Shown here: positions 1-7,280 of the stretch, in pieces | Position numbering within the stretch: the stretch's first letter is position 1 | How the letters are laid out: every line of letters starts with the position of its first letter | Origin: Beroe ovata | Lineage: Eukaryota > Ctenophora > Nuda > Beroida > Beroidae | Assembly: GCA_946803715.1 (NCBI GenBank) | Contig: CAMPET010000081.1 | Coordinates: 121,431-135,155, forward strand | Direction: 5' to 3' | Length of the DNA stretch: 13,725 nucleotides | The notes under the pieces: generated by a model | What the model saw: only the letters and a program-made list of their open reading frames with translations | Told to the model about the DNA's origin: nothing | Databases searched by the model: none | Program-made: the position numbers and the translations under genes

Positions 1-56
1 GTGTGTGTCTGTGTCTGTGTCTGTGTCTGTGTCTGTGTCTGTGTGTGTCTGTGTTC
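1..56. repeat. (TGTGTC)n-type microsatellite at the window edge
   Basis: The first 56 bases are almost pure TG with a regularly spaced C, giving a GTGTCT hexamer pattern. The sequence begins inside this repeat, and the far end of the window also stops inside a microsatellite. This suggests that assembly ended at simple repeats on both sides. Confidence 0.9.
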
Positions 57-183
57 ATACTCGACTAATATCTTCCACAAGAGCTGCCGCACGAAATATA
101 CTATTGAGAATCGTGACATACCGGTCTATATTAGCAAGACGTGTGACGGAATTCCAACATTCCGAACATGACGTGTAACCATG

Positions 184-250
184 TCACGTGATCCAGCTAT
201 ACTCACGTGACCCAGCTATAATCACGTGACCTAGCTATACTCACGTGACC
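184..250. repeat. 19-bp tandem repeat built on TCACGTGA, 3.5 copies
   Basis: Units start at 184, 203, 222 and 241. Each begins TCACGTGA and continues ccagctatac with 1-2 changes, and the last is a half unit. The repeat ends 10 bp before the splice acceptor at 261, so it occupies the place where a polypyrimidine tract and branch point would be expected. TCACGTGA is a palindromic E-box of the MITF/USF type; whether this copy is regulatory or just a minisatellite cannot be told from sequence. Confidence 0.85.
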
Positions 251-260
251 ATCCCTCCAG

Positions 261-3034
261 GATTATCTGCTACTCAGCGAGGATCTCAAGGACATCAAGA
301 TGCAAGGACAGGCGTGCGGTTGTCTGGGCAATACTTTCTACCTCCTTGGTAACTACAGTAAAGCTCTGTTCTACTACCGGAAGCGACTTGTGTTGGCACA
401 ACGAAATTGTGACCAAGTTGCAGAGCGACGCGCATACAGGTATCACAGCTGATTAGCTCATTAGTTAGATCCATTTACAACCTGTGTGTGTGTGTGTGTG
501 TTGTTACACTGTGCTACAATCATAAGATTACACTGATTGGGTGTTCCTGTGGTTAGTGTGTGATAGATTAGATGAACTGTCATGCTACACCTTATCACTG
601 ATCATTGGAAAACACCCCCCATATCCTGCCCCATCATACCTACACTGTGAACCGTATATAAATATGAGAGCGACTTGATCACCCCACCATTCCCTCTCCT
701 CTCATCCTGTGATCATCTCTATGCGACTTGTCGATCTCAACCAGACATCCCTCAGTAATTTGGCACTTTGCCACGCTCTACTCGGGCAGTTTGAGGAGGC
801 ATCAGACTACTGGAAGAAGTTCTTGCACGTGGCTGTGGAGCAGGGTGATACTGCAGCGCAGGGGCAGGCCTACTACTGCCTCGGTGAGAAATGCCAAAAC
901 TATCAAATTCTTCCCCATGTTTGCTCGTTTCAACTATCTGAGCTCTATTTTCCATAAACCCAATTTAACACGGTATTTCATCACCAGGAAATAACAACAG
1001 TATTATGGGTAACTATCAGAAGGCAGCGGAGTACTACAACAGACATCTATCCATCGCACAGAAACTCGGTTAGAACAGCAACGTGACTCATTAACTTACT
1101 TTCTCACTGACTAACTCACCGGACACTTTAACTTACTCTCTAACTAACTAACTAACTCCTGCTCTCCCAGGTGACAAGGTTGGTGAAGGTCGTGCGTACT
1201 GGATGTTATCCAATGTGTACAGCAACTGGGGACAGCTGCCCAAGGCACTCGAGTATGCCAGGAAGTTTCACAGTCTGGCTNGCTCTACTCGGGCAGTTTG
1301 AGGAGGCATCAGACTACTGGAAGAAGTTCCTGCACGTGGCTGTGGAGCAGGGCGATACCGCAGCGCAGGGTCAGGCCTACTACTGCCTCGGTGAGAAATG
1401 CCAAAATTATCAAATTCTTCCCCATGTTTGCTCGTTTTTTGCTCAATTTTCCATGAACCTAATTTAACACGGTATTTCATCACCAGGAAATAACAACAGT
1501 ATCATGGGTAACTATCAGAAGGCAGCGGAGTACTACAACAGACATCTATCCATCGCACAGAAACTCAGTTAGTACAACAGCATAGTGGCATTCTTCAGAA
1601 CAGCGACGCCACGAGAATGCCACCACAGCGCCACTGAGTGCCACTAGAACGCCACCGCAGCGCTACTAGAGCGCCACCAGGGCGCCACGATAGCGCTACC
1701 GGAGCGCCACTGTACCGCCATCATAGTGTTCCACATGGCTCCGCGTTATTGTCAGCTAGGCCCACATGGAACGTACAAGTTTCGACAATACTCACTAAAC
1801 ACTCTCTCTATATTTTACCTGTGACTCATTAACTAACTTCCTCAATGACTAACTCACCGGACACTATAACTTACTCTCTAACTAACTAACTCCTGCTCTC
1901 CCAGGTGACAAGGTTGGTGAAGGTCGTGCGTATTGGATGTTATCCAATGTGTACAGTAATTGGGGACAACTGCCAAAAGCACTCGAGTATGCCAGGAAGT
2001 TTCACAGTCTGGCTGTAGAAATGGAGGACAGTGTAGCCACTGCTGCCGCCAAGATGATGATCAACGATATCGGTAAGAGGAGGTCTATTCAAGTGTGTCC
2101 CTGTTCGAGTGGCCTATAACGTGGCCGAGTAGATGCCGTTCTCAATGAGAATTTGTTATGATTTGCATTGTTTATCAGCTACCACTCTATAGACACTGAT
2201 CATGCCAATCACTCCCTCTTTAACCAATCCTCATCCCTCCCCTCAGGCAATTTCCTGGGCATTGACTCCAATTCCCCTGACGAGGAAACATGCCCCACAA
2301 TACCGAAGAGCGAGTTTATCAGAGAGCGGCGTAACTCGTGCACCACCACCGCAGCTCGTCCCGAGCACCCGCCTCCTCCGCAGAACAACTGGGTCAGTGA
2401 GCCACGCATCCCTGACGAGCTCCCTGACGAGCCTGGACTAGGACACCTCAAACCCAAGTCTCACAACTTCTCCGACAGTAACATGTCGAATTCCATGCTG
2501 TCAGTTCAGACAGGCATGACAGGTCACACTTACCGCACCAACCAGACAGCGCAGACTTACCAGACGGCAAATACAAACTTCTCCGGGACCTCTGCAAACG
2601 AGGACTTCTTCGAGATGCTCCACCGCCACATGGCGAATCGGTACGATGATCAGAGAGCAGCTCTCCCGGCTGTGAAGGAGGAAGTGAGGTCACCGTCCCC
2701 CAACGCATACCCTCCCCCTGTGTCACAACTCCGCAACACACCACTCCGGCCCAAAGCTAAACGCGGGGCACCAGCCACTACCCAGTCCTCAGCCCCGCTC
2801 AGGACTTTGACTAACATGCCCCCCATTTCTCACAACTTACTGAAAGCGTCTAATGCCCGGGTGGCGCCAGCTGAGTCAACGGGCGTGTGGACGCGGAGTG
2901 GGCAGCTGAAAGAGGCGCCAAGTCAAGTGAGTGTAACAGAAAGTGAGGAGAGCTTCTTCCAGCTAATATCCCGCATGCAGGGTAATAGGCTGGATGATCA
3001 ACGGTGTTCCTTATCAATGAGGGGTGGACTTTAA
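261..3034 (+). CDS. GPSM2-like: LGN/AGS3/Pins-type G-protein signalling modulator (TPR-GoLoco), 3' half, spliced
   Basis: Proteins of this family link G-alpha(i)-GDP to NuMA/Mud and dynein at the cortex and orient the mitotic spindle; their GoLoco motifs also inhibit GDP release. Exons read from splice sites and phase are 261-439, 756-883, 988-1068, 1905-2072 and 2247-3034, with the middle ones also present as allelic copies (1282-1390, 1487-1567, 1171-1280). Joined, they encode about 447 residues to the TAA at 3032. Residues 1-185 are TPRs, with helical cores such as GNTFYLLGNYSKAL, ALLGQFEEASDYW, GNYQKAAEYYNRHLSIA and GQLPKALEYA, plus the family-typical ERRAY. Residues 186-447 are a linker with two GoLoco motifs at the end. 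Intron phases are 2, 1, 1, 1 and every junction keeps the frame. The N-terminal TPRs and start codon lie upstream of the window. The paralogue assignment (GPSM1 versus GPSM2) is not possible; invertebrates usually have one gene. Confidence 0.9.
483..501. repeat. (TG)n run in a GPSM intron
   Basis: A short TG dinucleotide run lies in the 316-bp intron 440-755. The rest of that intron shows no recognisable gene or element; its donor is AG|gtatca and its acceptor is ccctcag|T. Confidence 0.8.
775..2014. repeat. Apparent tandem duplication of GPSM exons around a single-N gap (likely two haplotypes)
   Basis: Copy 1 (775-1280) and copy 2 (1282-2014) start at the same base within one TPR exon and end at the same base within a later exon, abutting at the N at 1281. 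Both contain the same three exons and introns with scattered silent changes and indels. Copy 2 alone carries an extra block of about 230-250 bp in its second intron. Translating straight through the N repeats the same TPRs and breaks both edge exons, whereas either copy alone gives a complete frame. This pattern fits two allelic contigs placed end to end better than a real duplication. Confidence 0.85.
1602..1731. repeat. 11-bp minisatellite (consensus near AGCGCCACYRG) inside an intron of one allele
   Basis: About eleven diverged units of roughly 11 bp run through this stretch, with a GCCAC or GCTAC core recurring every 10-11 bases. It is GC-rich compared with the flanks. The allelic intron (1069-1170) lacks the whole insert: the text resumes at a shared gtgactcattaact after a short stretch in copy 1. 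The intron therefore differs in length by more than 230 bp between copies. The frame 1638-1832 that crosses it is a chance reading of the repeat. Confidence 0.75.
2247..3034 (+). CDS. GPSM2-like: Terminal GoLoco exon of the GPSM/Pins homolog
   Basis: This exon starts after the acceptor cccctcag and completes a Gly codon from the previous exon. In the joined fragment it encodes residues 186-447. The linker opens with acidic and Ser-rich sequence, then RERRNS at 2321-2338 and a Pro-rich patch. GoLoco 1 is at 2600-2665 (EDFFEMLHRHMANRYDDQR) and GoLoco 2 at 2945-3013 (SFFQLISRMQGNRLDDQR). Both keep the Asp-Gln-Arg end whose Arg reaches the G-alpha nucleotide pocket in known complexes. The linker between them is Pro/Ser/Thr-rich and looks disordered, and only six residues follow GoLoco 2. 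Vertebrate LGN and AGS3 carry four GoLoco motifs and fly Pins three, so two is a reduced set. No AATAAA is visible soon after the stop. The 277 bases from 3035 to the transposon are AT-rich and otherwise featureless. Confidence 0.93.
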
Positions 3035-3311
3035 GACAGGGATGGTGTTAGAAAATGAGAACGAAATGTGACATGAGGACATAATTTTATCGATGTTCTT
3101 GATTTTAAACGTAGAGATCTTTCTATCTGTAGGAATTTATACTTTAGATAGCTTTGCATGGATGCTGGATAGGGGTAACTTTTAACTTTTTAATTGATTT
3201 TTTATGATGTTATCAATGAATTTCTTATGATATCAATTTTTTCCATTTTTGGAAACATTATTCAATTCAATCCATCGTTTGATTCTGAAACATTTCTTCA
3301 CATAACGTATC

Positions 3312-3769
3312 GGCAGTCTGGACGAAGTTCGACCCTGAAAAGCGGACGTCCGTTTTTTCATCAAAAAGCTGACATTGATCAAAAAGCGGACATCATCTCA
3401 AGAAAGCGGACGTCCGCTTTTTGGAGGGTGACAGTACAGAATACCCAACTTTTACAACGCCTTATCGCCACGAATACATGACGTCATGACTACCCAACAG
3501 AAATATCGGTGGATGTCCGTGTGGAAAGAGGGTTGCTGTTATTTGAGAAGCATAACGAATAAGATGGATGGATCAGAGTGCTTCTTTTGTATCGAATGAC
3601 GTAGCAAACAGAAATTCAAAAGCAGACTGAACTTCAAAAAAGCGGACGTCCGCTTTTTTGAGATTATGTCCGCTTTTAAAAGCTGACATCCGCTTCTTTG
3701 ATCAATATCTGATTTTTCGATGAAAAAGCGGACGTCCGCTTTTTAGGGTCGAACTTCCTCCAGACTACC
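3312..3769. mobile_element. Non-autonomous DNA transposon (MITE-like), 458 bp, long TIRs and 8-bp target duplication
   Basis: The two ends are inverted copies for about 110-130 bp: left from 3312 (GGCAGTCTGGACGAAGTTCG), right ending at 3769 (reverse complement GGTAGTCTGGAGGAAGTTCG). The direct repeat AACGTATC flanks the element exactly, at 3304-3311 and 3770-3777. An 8-bp target duplication is typical of hAT, P and Merlin superfamilies; with no transposase I cannot choose among them. The arms carry the 12-bp palindrome GCGGACGTCCGC at 3406, 3642 and 3728, and a one-base variant at 3342, each framed by A and T runs. The core (about 3424-3637) has no long frame. The open frame 3194-3481 crosses the left end and is not a gene. 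Confidence 0.88.
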
Positions 3770-3777
3770 AACGTATC

Positions 3778-4083
3778 AAGGCTTCATGTAATGGTCACAG
3801 TTTGGGACAATTTTCTACACAATACGTTACGCGCGGTGACATAAGCTTAGAGATTTCTGAGGATAACGCGCGCACTTACGCGCGCGTAATTAGACCTTGA
3901 ATATAATGTACTGTAGGTTACCACGTCGTTACGAGGTAACGTATCTTTGTCCGAAGTCAGAAACAACAACAACAACGAATTTTCGTTCAACTAAAACAAG
4001 GAACAAGTCATCTATAATCTCAACTTGATATTCCCAAGTTGAAATTCATGTAGTCAGAATAATACAAATTGTTAGGCAATGCA
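3778..4083. other. Intergenic, no gene seen
   Basis: This stretch separates the transposon from the minus-strand orphan frame. It contains CG-alternating runs, including a 14-bp palindrome ttacgcgcgcgtaa near 3882-3895, a short (AAC)n run near 3961, and an 8-bp-arm hairpin tcaacttg/caagttga at about 4020-4042. The hairpin would lie just 3' of the minus-strand frame. No poly(A) signal in that orientation is visible. Confidence 0.6.
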
Positions 4084-5118
4084 TCAAATCCAGACACCAT
4101 AAACACAAAAGATCGTAGCACTGTACCCATCGTCCAGAAGTGAGCACCCCACATACCATTGGTGTGTAGGGTATCTTTTCATCAACCTGGTGATCATATT
4201 ATGATTCCGAGATAGATACTTCAGGTCAGCATACCGAGCAACAAACGGTTGAAGGCATGTTCTGATCAGCCATGCCTGACAATTTGAACCCCCTCTTATT
4301 TGGAGATGTGCAATATCCTCACCAGTAACATTCTCAATCGTAGTGCTGTCCGCTGTACTCTCTGATCCCGCGCTTTCCCCCCCTAAATTCCCCGTTATCT
4401 GACCCCGTGGTCGACCGGAGATCGAGTACCCCGAGTATCGCTTTTTAACAGTTTCAGCAGTGTTCATGAGCATACGACTCCAGATGATTCCGTAATCTGA
4501 CCAGTGACCATGCTTTAGTTCCTCCAATACGTAGTTCAGTTGGGTAAACCTAGGGAGAGAATACCAGATGTCTGGAGATGGGGTTAAGGTTGTCTCTGTT
4601 TCATGAATTTCAGTCGTCGGAAATGCGGGAGTTATGGGAGTGGGGGATCCATGAGCCAGGTCTCCTACGCCGTCGTTAGTTTGTGGTCCAATCCAATCGG
4701 TTGTCGTATGGAACCATGTTGTACTTGTAACTGATGTTTCGGTTGACGATGTGGGAGCCGGATCCGTGATGTTTACCCCGGAACTGCCTGGTGTTGTAGG
4801 GGCTGGCGAAACAAACCCGGCAATAGATAGAAGATACAGCAACATAGAATAGCTGTGTGTTCTATGATATGCGTACTCGCCCCAATCAGAAATAAATGCC
4901 CAATATTTCAAAATCTGAGTCAGGTGTAGTATACCACCAGCGAGGTGTAAAATAAGATTAAACTCCTGTCGGCACAAAAGCGACTTGTGTAAGTATTTCG
5001 AAACACGAGAATAAGCATATTCCCGAGCTGCTGCTCTATTTATCCTACTCTCTAACAAGGCTTTAATAAGAGTACCGGTGCAGTGAATGAGACACCTGTT
5101 CCAATTGTCAATTATCAT
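4084..5118 (-). CDS. Orphan single-exon protein, 344 codons, signal-like segment plus Ser/Thr/Pro-rich region
   Basis: I do not recognise this protein. It is the longest open frame in the window and shows compositional domains. Residues 1-91 are basic with several Cys. A hydrophobic stretch at about 92-104 (MLLYLLSIAGFVS) is followed by a Ser/Thr/Pro-rich, mucin-like stretch (about 105-182), then a C-terminal part (about 183-344) with aromatic residues and four Cys. Asn-X-Thr sites occur at 116 (NIT) and 263 (NVT). Starting at Met92 (4845) would place the hydrophobic run as an N-terminal signal peptide, giving a secreted protein of about 253 residues. Starting at 5118 would give a type II membrane anchor or an unusual N-terminus. 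No intron, poly(A) signal or promoter is evident. It could be a lineage-specific gene, a transposon-derived frame or chance, though chance is unlikely at this length. Confidence 0.5.
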   Translation of the reverse strand: MIIDNWNRCLIHCTGTLIKALLESRINRAAAREYAYSRVSKYLHKSLLCRQEFNLILHLAGGILHLTQILKYWAFISDWGEYAYHRTHSYSMLLYLLSIAGFVSPAPTTPGSSGVNITDPAPTSSTETSVTSTTWFHTTTDWIGPQTNDGVGDLAHGSPTPITPAFPTTEIHETETTLTPSPDIWYSLPRFTQLNYVLEELKHGHWSDYGIIWSRMLMNTAETVKKRYSGYSISGRPRGQITGNLGGESAGSESTADSTTIENVTGEDIAHLQIRGGSNCQAWLIRTCLQPFVARYADLKYLSRNHNMITRLMKRYPTHQWYVGCSLLDDGYSATIFCVYGVWI

Positions 5119-5307
5119 TCTTGAATTCTTCCAAGATAATTAGAAACCTACACTACCTATAGAAGAACTGATAGGGACATAGGGACATGCTGATTAGGGT
5201 TGCTGTGACTGCACGTGTTTTCTTGCAGTTGCATAGGTGCCTGAATTATTTAGGTGAACATGACCTTGATGTTATTTAGTAAATGCTATCGAGGTCATGC
5301 ACACTAT

Positions 5308-5337
5308 GTTGAGTCTAGACAGCTGTCTAGACTCAAC
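5308..5337. repeat. Perfect 30-bp palindrome, near-perfect to 50 bp
   Basis: The arm gttgagtctagacag (5308-5322) is followed at once by its exact reverse complement (5323-5337) with no spacer. Extended to 5298-5347 the arms still match at 23 of 25 positions. It can extrude as a cruciform or fold in RNA as a hairpin with no unpaired bases before the turn. No matching transposon ends were found around it. Confidence 0.9.
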
Positions 5338-6046
5338 GTAGTGAGCATCTGAGAGCCTAGGTTCTCAGAATTCATTCAACTGAGTAATAAATGAAATAGA
5401 CCACGCCCATCGTAATTGAAGCCCCTCGCTTGAGATTGGTGCGTCCTACATGGTCTGATGGGTTACCATAATACTACTGTTTGTAAAGTATTTTTTCACG
5501 TTTGATGCCAGATGGTGCTCACGGAATAGCAACAATGGGACTGTATTCGTTTCCTGAATCAACATTTTTGTATGACACTCATTCTCCGGTGTTGAGGCTG
5601 AATTTCAAGAGATGATGTAAGGCTGTCGCTAGTCTTGGACATCAATTTGTACTTGAAGTGTACCACAGTGTCATCCTCAATCAATTACTTAGTAGTTTTC
5701 CTAACTCCAACAGTTGAGTTAGGACCTGAATGGTGCAGTGATAGCCCTAAATCAGTGATGAGGCAGTTATGAGGTAGTATCAGCAGAAAATATTTCCTAG
5801 AGTTTCCAATATGGAAGCTGAGTTATCATCTGTACTGCAGTAGCGCTATGACAGAGCATGTAAGTATAAGCATGTAAGTGAGAGCAGAGAATAACTTTAG
5901 TTGTAGTAGTTTCCTGCTTTGATTTTGTAGTACTGGCTGTATAGTATCTGAAGTGGTGACGTACTCTATCTTGAATCAAATCAATGTCTCGAATGGGTAC
6001 ACCAGCCATGAAGGAGACCCGAGATCGAGACAAATTCGCAGTGGAC

Positions 6047-6051
6047 AAAAA
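6047..6051 (-). terminator. Pol III terminator of the minus-strand tRNA-Arg
   Basis: AAAAA on the plus strand is a T5 run on the transcribed strand, four bases past the tRNA 3' end. Confidence 0.75.
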
Positions 6052-6054
6052 GAC

Positions 6055-6127
6055 AACCTCCGGCGGGACTCGAACCCACAATCCCCGGCTTAGGAGGCCG
6101 ATGCCTTAGCCATTAGGCCACGGAGGC
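6055..6127 (-). tRNA. tRNA-Arg-CCT: tRNA-Arg (anticodon CCT)
   Basis: On the minus strand this is a 73-nt cloverleaf. It has a 7-bp acceptor stem GCCTCCG/CGGAGGT (one G-T pair), A box TGGCCTAATGG, anticodon loop CTCCTAA with CCT at positions 34-36, and B box GGTTCGAGTCC. CCA is not encoded, as expected for eukaryotes, and there is no intron. It decodes AGG. It is identical over all 73 nt to the plus-strand gene at 6264-6336 and faces away from it. Confidence 0.97.
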
Positions 6128-6263
6128 GATACTGCCAATATCTATCTTTCAACATCAAAATGTAACGCTCTTTCCAACCAATGCACGCGATGGCCGATGA
6201 AATGTTTTGGAGAGCAGTTGATTTAACAATGTATATATTAGTAAGAATTCTCAACTTTTCAGC

Positions 6264-6336
6264 GCCTCCGTGGCCTAATGGCTAAGGCATCGGCCTCCTA
6301 AGCCGGGGATTGTGGGTTCGAGTCCCGCCGGAGGTT
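6264..6336 (+). tRNA. tRNA-Arg-CCT: tRNA-Arg (anticodon CCT), divergent twin
   Basis: Same 73-nt gene as the one at 6055-6127 but on the plus strand, with anticodon CCT at 6297-6299 and B box at 6315-6325. The two start 136 bp apart and are transcribed outwards. Flanking sequence beyond a few bases is unrelated, so the unit that was copied, or kept identical by gene conversion, is essentially the tRNA itself. Confidence 0.97.
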
Positions 6337-6337
6337 C

Positions 6338-6343
6338 TTTTTT
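6338..6343 (+). terminator. Pol III terminator of the plus-strand tRNA-Arg
   Basis: TTTTTT begins one base past the discriminator base, a standard Pol III stop. Confidence 0.85.
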
Positions 6344-6700
6344 GTTTTGACGCTTGAGTCAGCCTCTATGTGATTCACAGCCTTAGTATAATAGTCTTCG
6401 ACAATTCAACAAGACAATTATGCATCTTTAATGACATAAGAGAAACCTTTGCCATAATCATTTGCGCATTTATCTGAAACAATCACTGACTGCTACAAGC
6501 ACATGGCATAGATAACTTTCCGAGATACTCTGAATGGACATGTTATTCAGTGATTATATAGGGATCTACGTAACAGCAGTACTGAAATATTGGATATAAT
6601 AAAAATTCCCGTGAAGTACATATTATGAAAGGCCAGAGAGAGTGTGTATTGGAGATATCGAGTTTCATATACATGACTTTAAACAATCTTACTCCTGTAT
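6344..6700. other. Intergenic between tRNA genes
   Basis: AT-rich sequence with no convincing gene. AATAAA occurs at 6598-6603, but no upstream reading frame makes use of it. Confidence 0.6.
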
Positions 6701-6782
6701 GGCGAGGTGGCCGAGTGGTTAAGGCGATGGACTGCTAATCCATTGGGCAATGCCCGCGTGGGTTCGAATCCCATCCTCGTCG
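6701..6782 (+). tRNA. tRNA-Ser-GCT: tRNA-Ser (anticodon GCT), class II with long variable arm
   Basis: This is an 82-nt tRNA. It has a 7-bp acceptor stem GGCGAGG/CCTCGTC (one G-T pair), A box TGGCCGAGTGG (6708-6718), anticodon loop CTGCTAA with GCT at 6734-6736, a variable arm folding GGGC-aat-GCCC (6745-6755), B box GGTTCGAATCC (6761-6771) and discriminator G. It has no intron and no encoded CCA. The sequence closely follows the usual animal tRNA-Ser-GCT. The open frames 6707-6940 (+) and 6679-7014 (-) overlap it and are not genes. Confidence 0.97.
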
Positions 6783-6783
6783 A

Positions 6784-6789
6784 TTTTTT
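6784..6789 (+). terminator. Pol III terminator of tRNA-Ser
   Basis: A T6 run starts two bases after the discriminator G. Confidence 0.85.
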
Positions 6790-7119
6790 ATCCGAAATTG
6801 TCTCCGTGTCGTATTCAAATGACCGTGGTGAACTAACGCCCATAAGTGTAATGCATGTCCGAGCTATTGTTGTAGTTTCTGTCAGATCAGTTTTCTTGGA
6901 GAGTGAACTACTGAGTGTGATGAATGTAAAGTTTAAGTAACGAGTAAAAGTACTATTACCGTAATAATTTGGCGTTATGCAATTGCAACTACCAGGCAGG
7001 TTTATGCAGTACATTTAAAAACCCTATAGGCATAGTAAACCGTGTGCAATAATTTATTTTTTACCTTGTGAGTGAATATATAATGATGAATTAAGATGAA
7101 TTACTGATACTTCTCACTT

Positions 7120-7277
7120 ATAACCGTTATGTAACTACAATCGTTATGTAACTACAATCTTTATGTAACTTAAACTACAATCGTTATGTAACTACAATCG
7201 TTATGTAACTACAATCTTTATGTAACTGCAATCGCAATGTAAGTGTAACTACAATCGTGATGTATAGTAACTACATA
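7120..7277. repeat. 17-bp VNTR (TTATGTAACTACAATCG), long allele; short allele at 7866-7966
   Basis: Units of TTATGTAACTACAATCG or a CTT variant repeat about six to seven times here and about four times at 7866-7966. Both arrays end in the same degenerate units (aatcgcaatgtaagtgtaac). No coding role is seen. Confidence 0.85.
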
Positions 7278-7280
7278 TTT

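Larger units (their letters stand above)
5119..6054. other. Intergenic, no gene recognised
   Basis: About 930 bp with no convincing exon on either strand. It holds a perfect 30-bp palindrome at 5308-5337 and a small hairpin at about 5700-5723 (cctaactc/gagttagg). The open frame 5797-6081 on the minus strand runs into a tRNA gene and is not credible. Confidence 0.6.

Noticed and set aside
184-250. CRISPR-like array
   Set aside because: Units are contiguous 19-bp repeats without unique spacers, in a eukaryotic intron.
1638-1832. 64-residue frame in the GPSM intron insert
   Set aside because: Translation of the 11-bp minisatellite, absent from the other allele.
2209-2744. Minus-strand open frames opposite the GoLoco exon
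   Set aside because: Antisense shadows of a well-supported coding exon.
3194-3481. 95-residue plus-strand open frame
   Set aside because: It crosses the left end of the transposon, and its repetitive residues come from the palindromic TIR text.
3843-3853. Shared 11-mer taagcttagag here and near 11959, beside CG-rich text in both places
   Set aside because: A single 11-base match in a 13.7-kb window is expected by chance and the flanks do not align.
4084-4250. C-terminus of the orphan protein resembling the end of a dynein light chain (Tctex type)
   Set aside because: Only the last few residues look alike; the upstream domain does not fit, and a signal-like segment argues against a cytosolic dynein subunit.
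6679-7014. Open frames over the tRNA-Ser region and its copy at 7527-7751
   Set aside because: They overlap a clear tRNA or duplicated non-coding text with a VNTR, and show no protein features.
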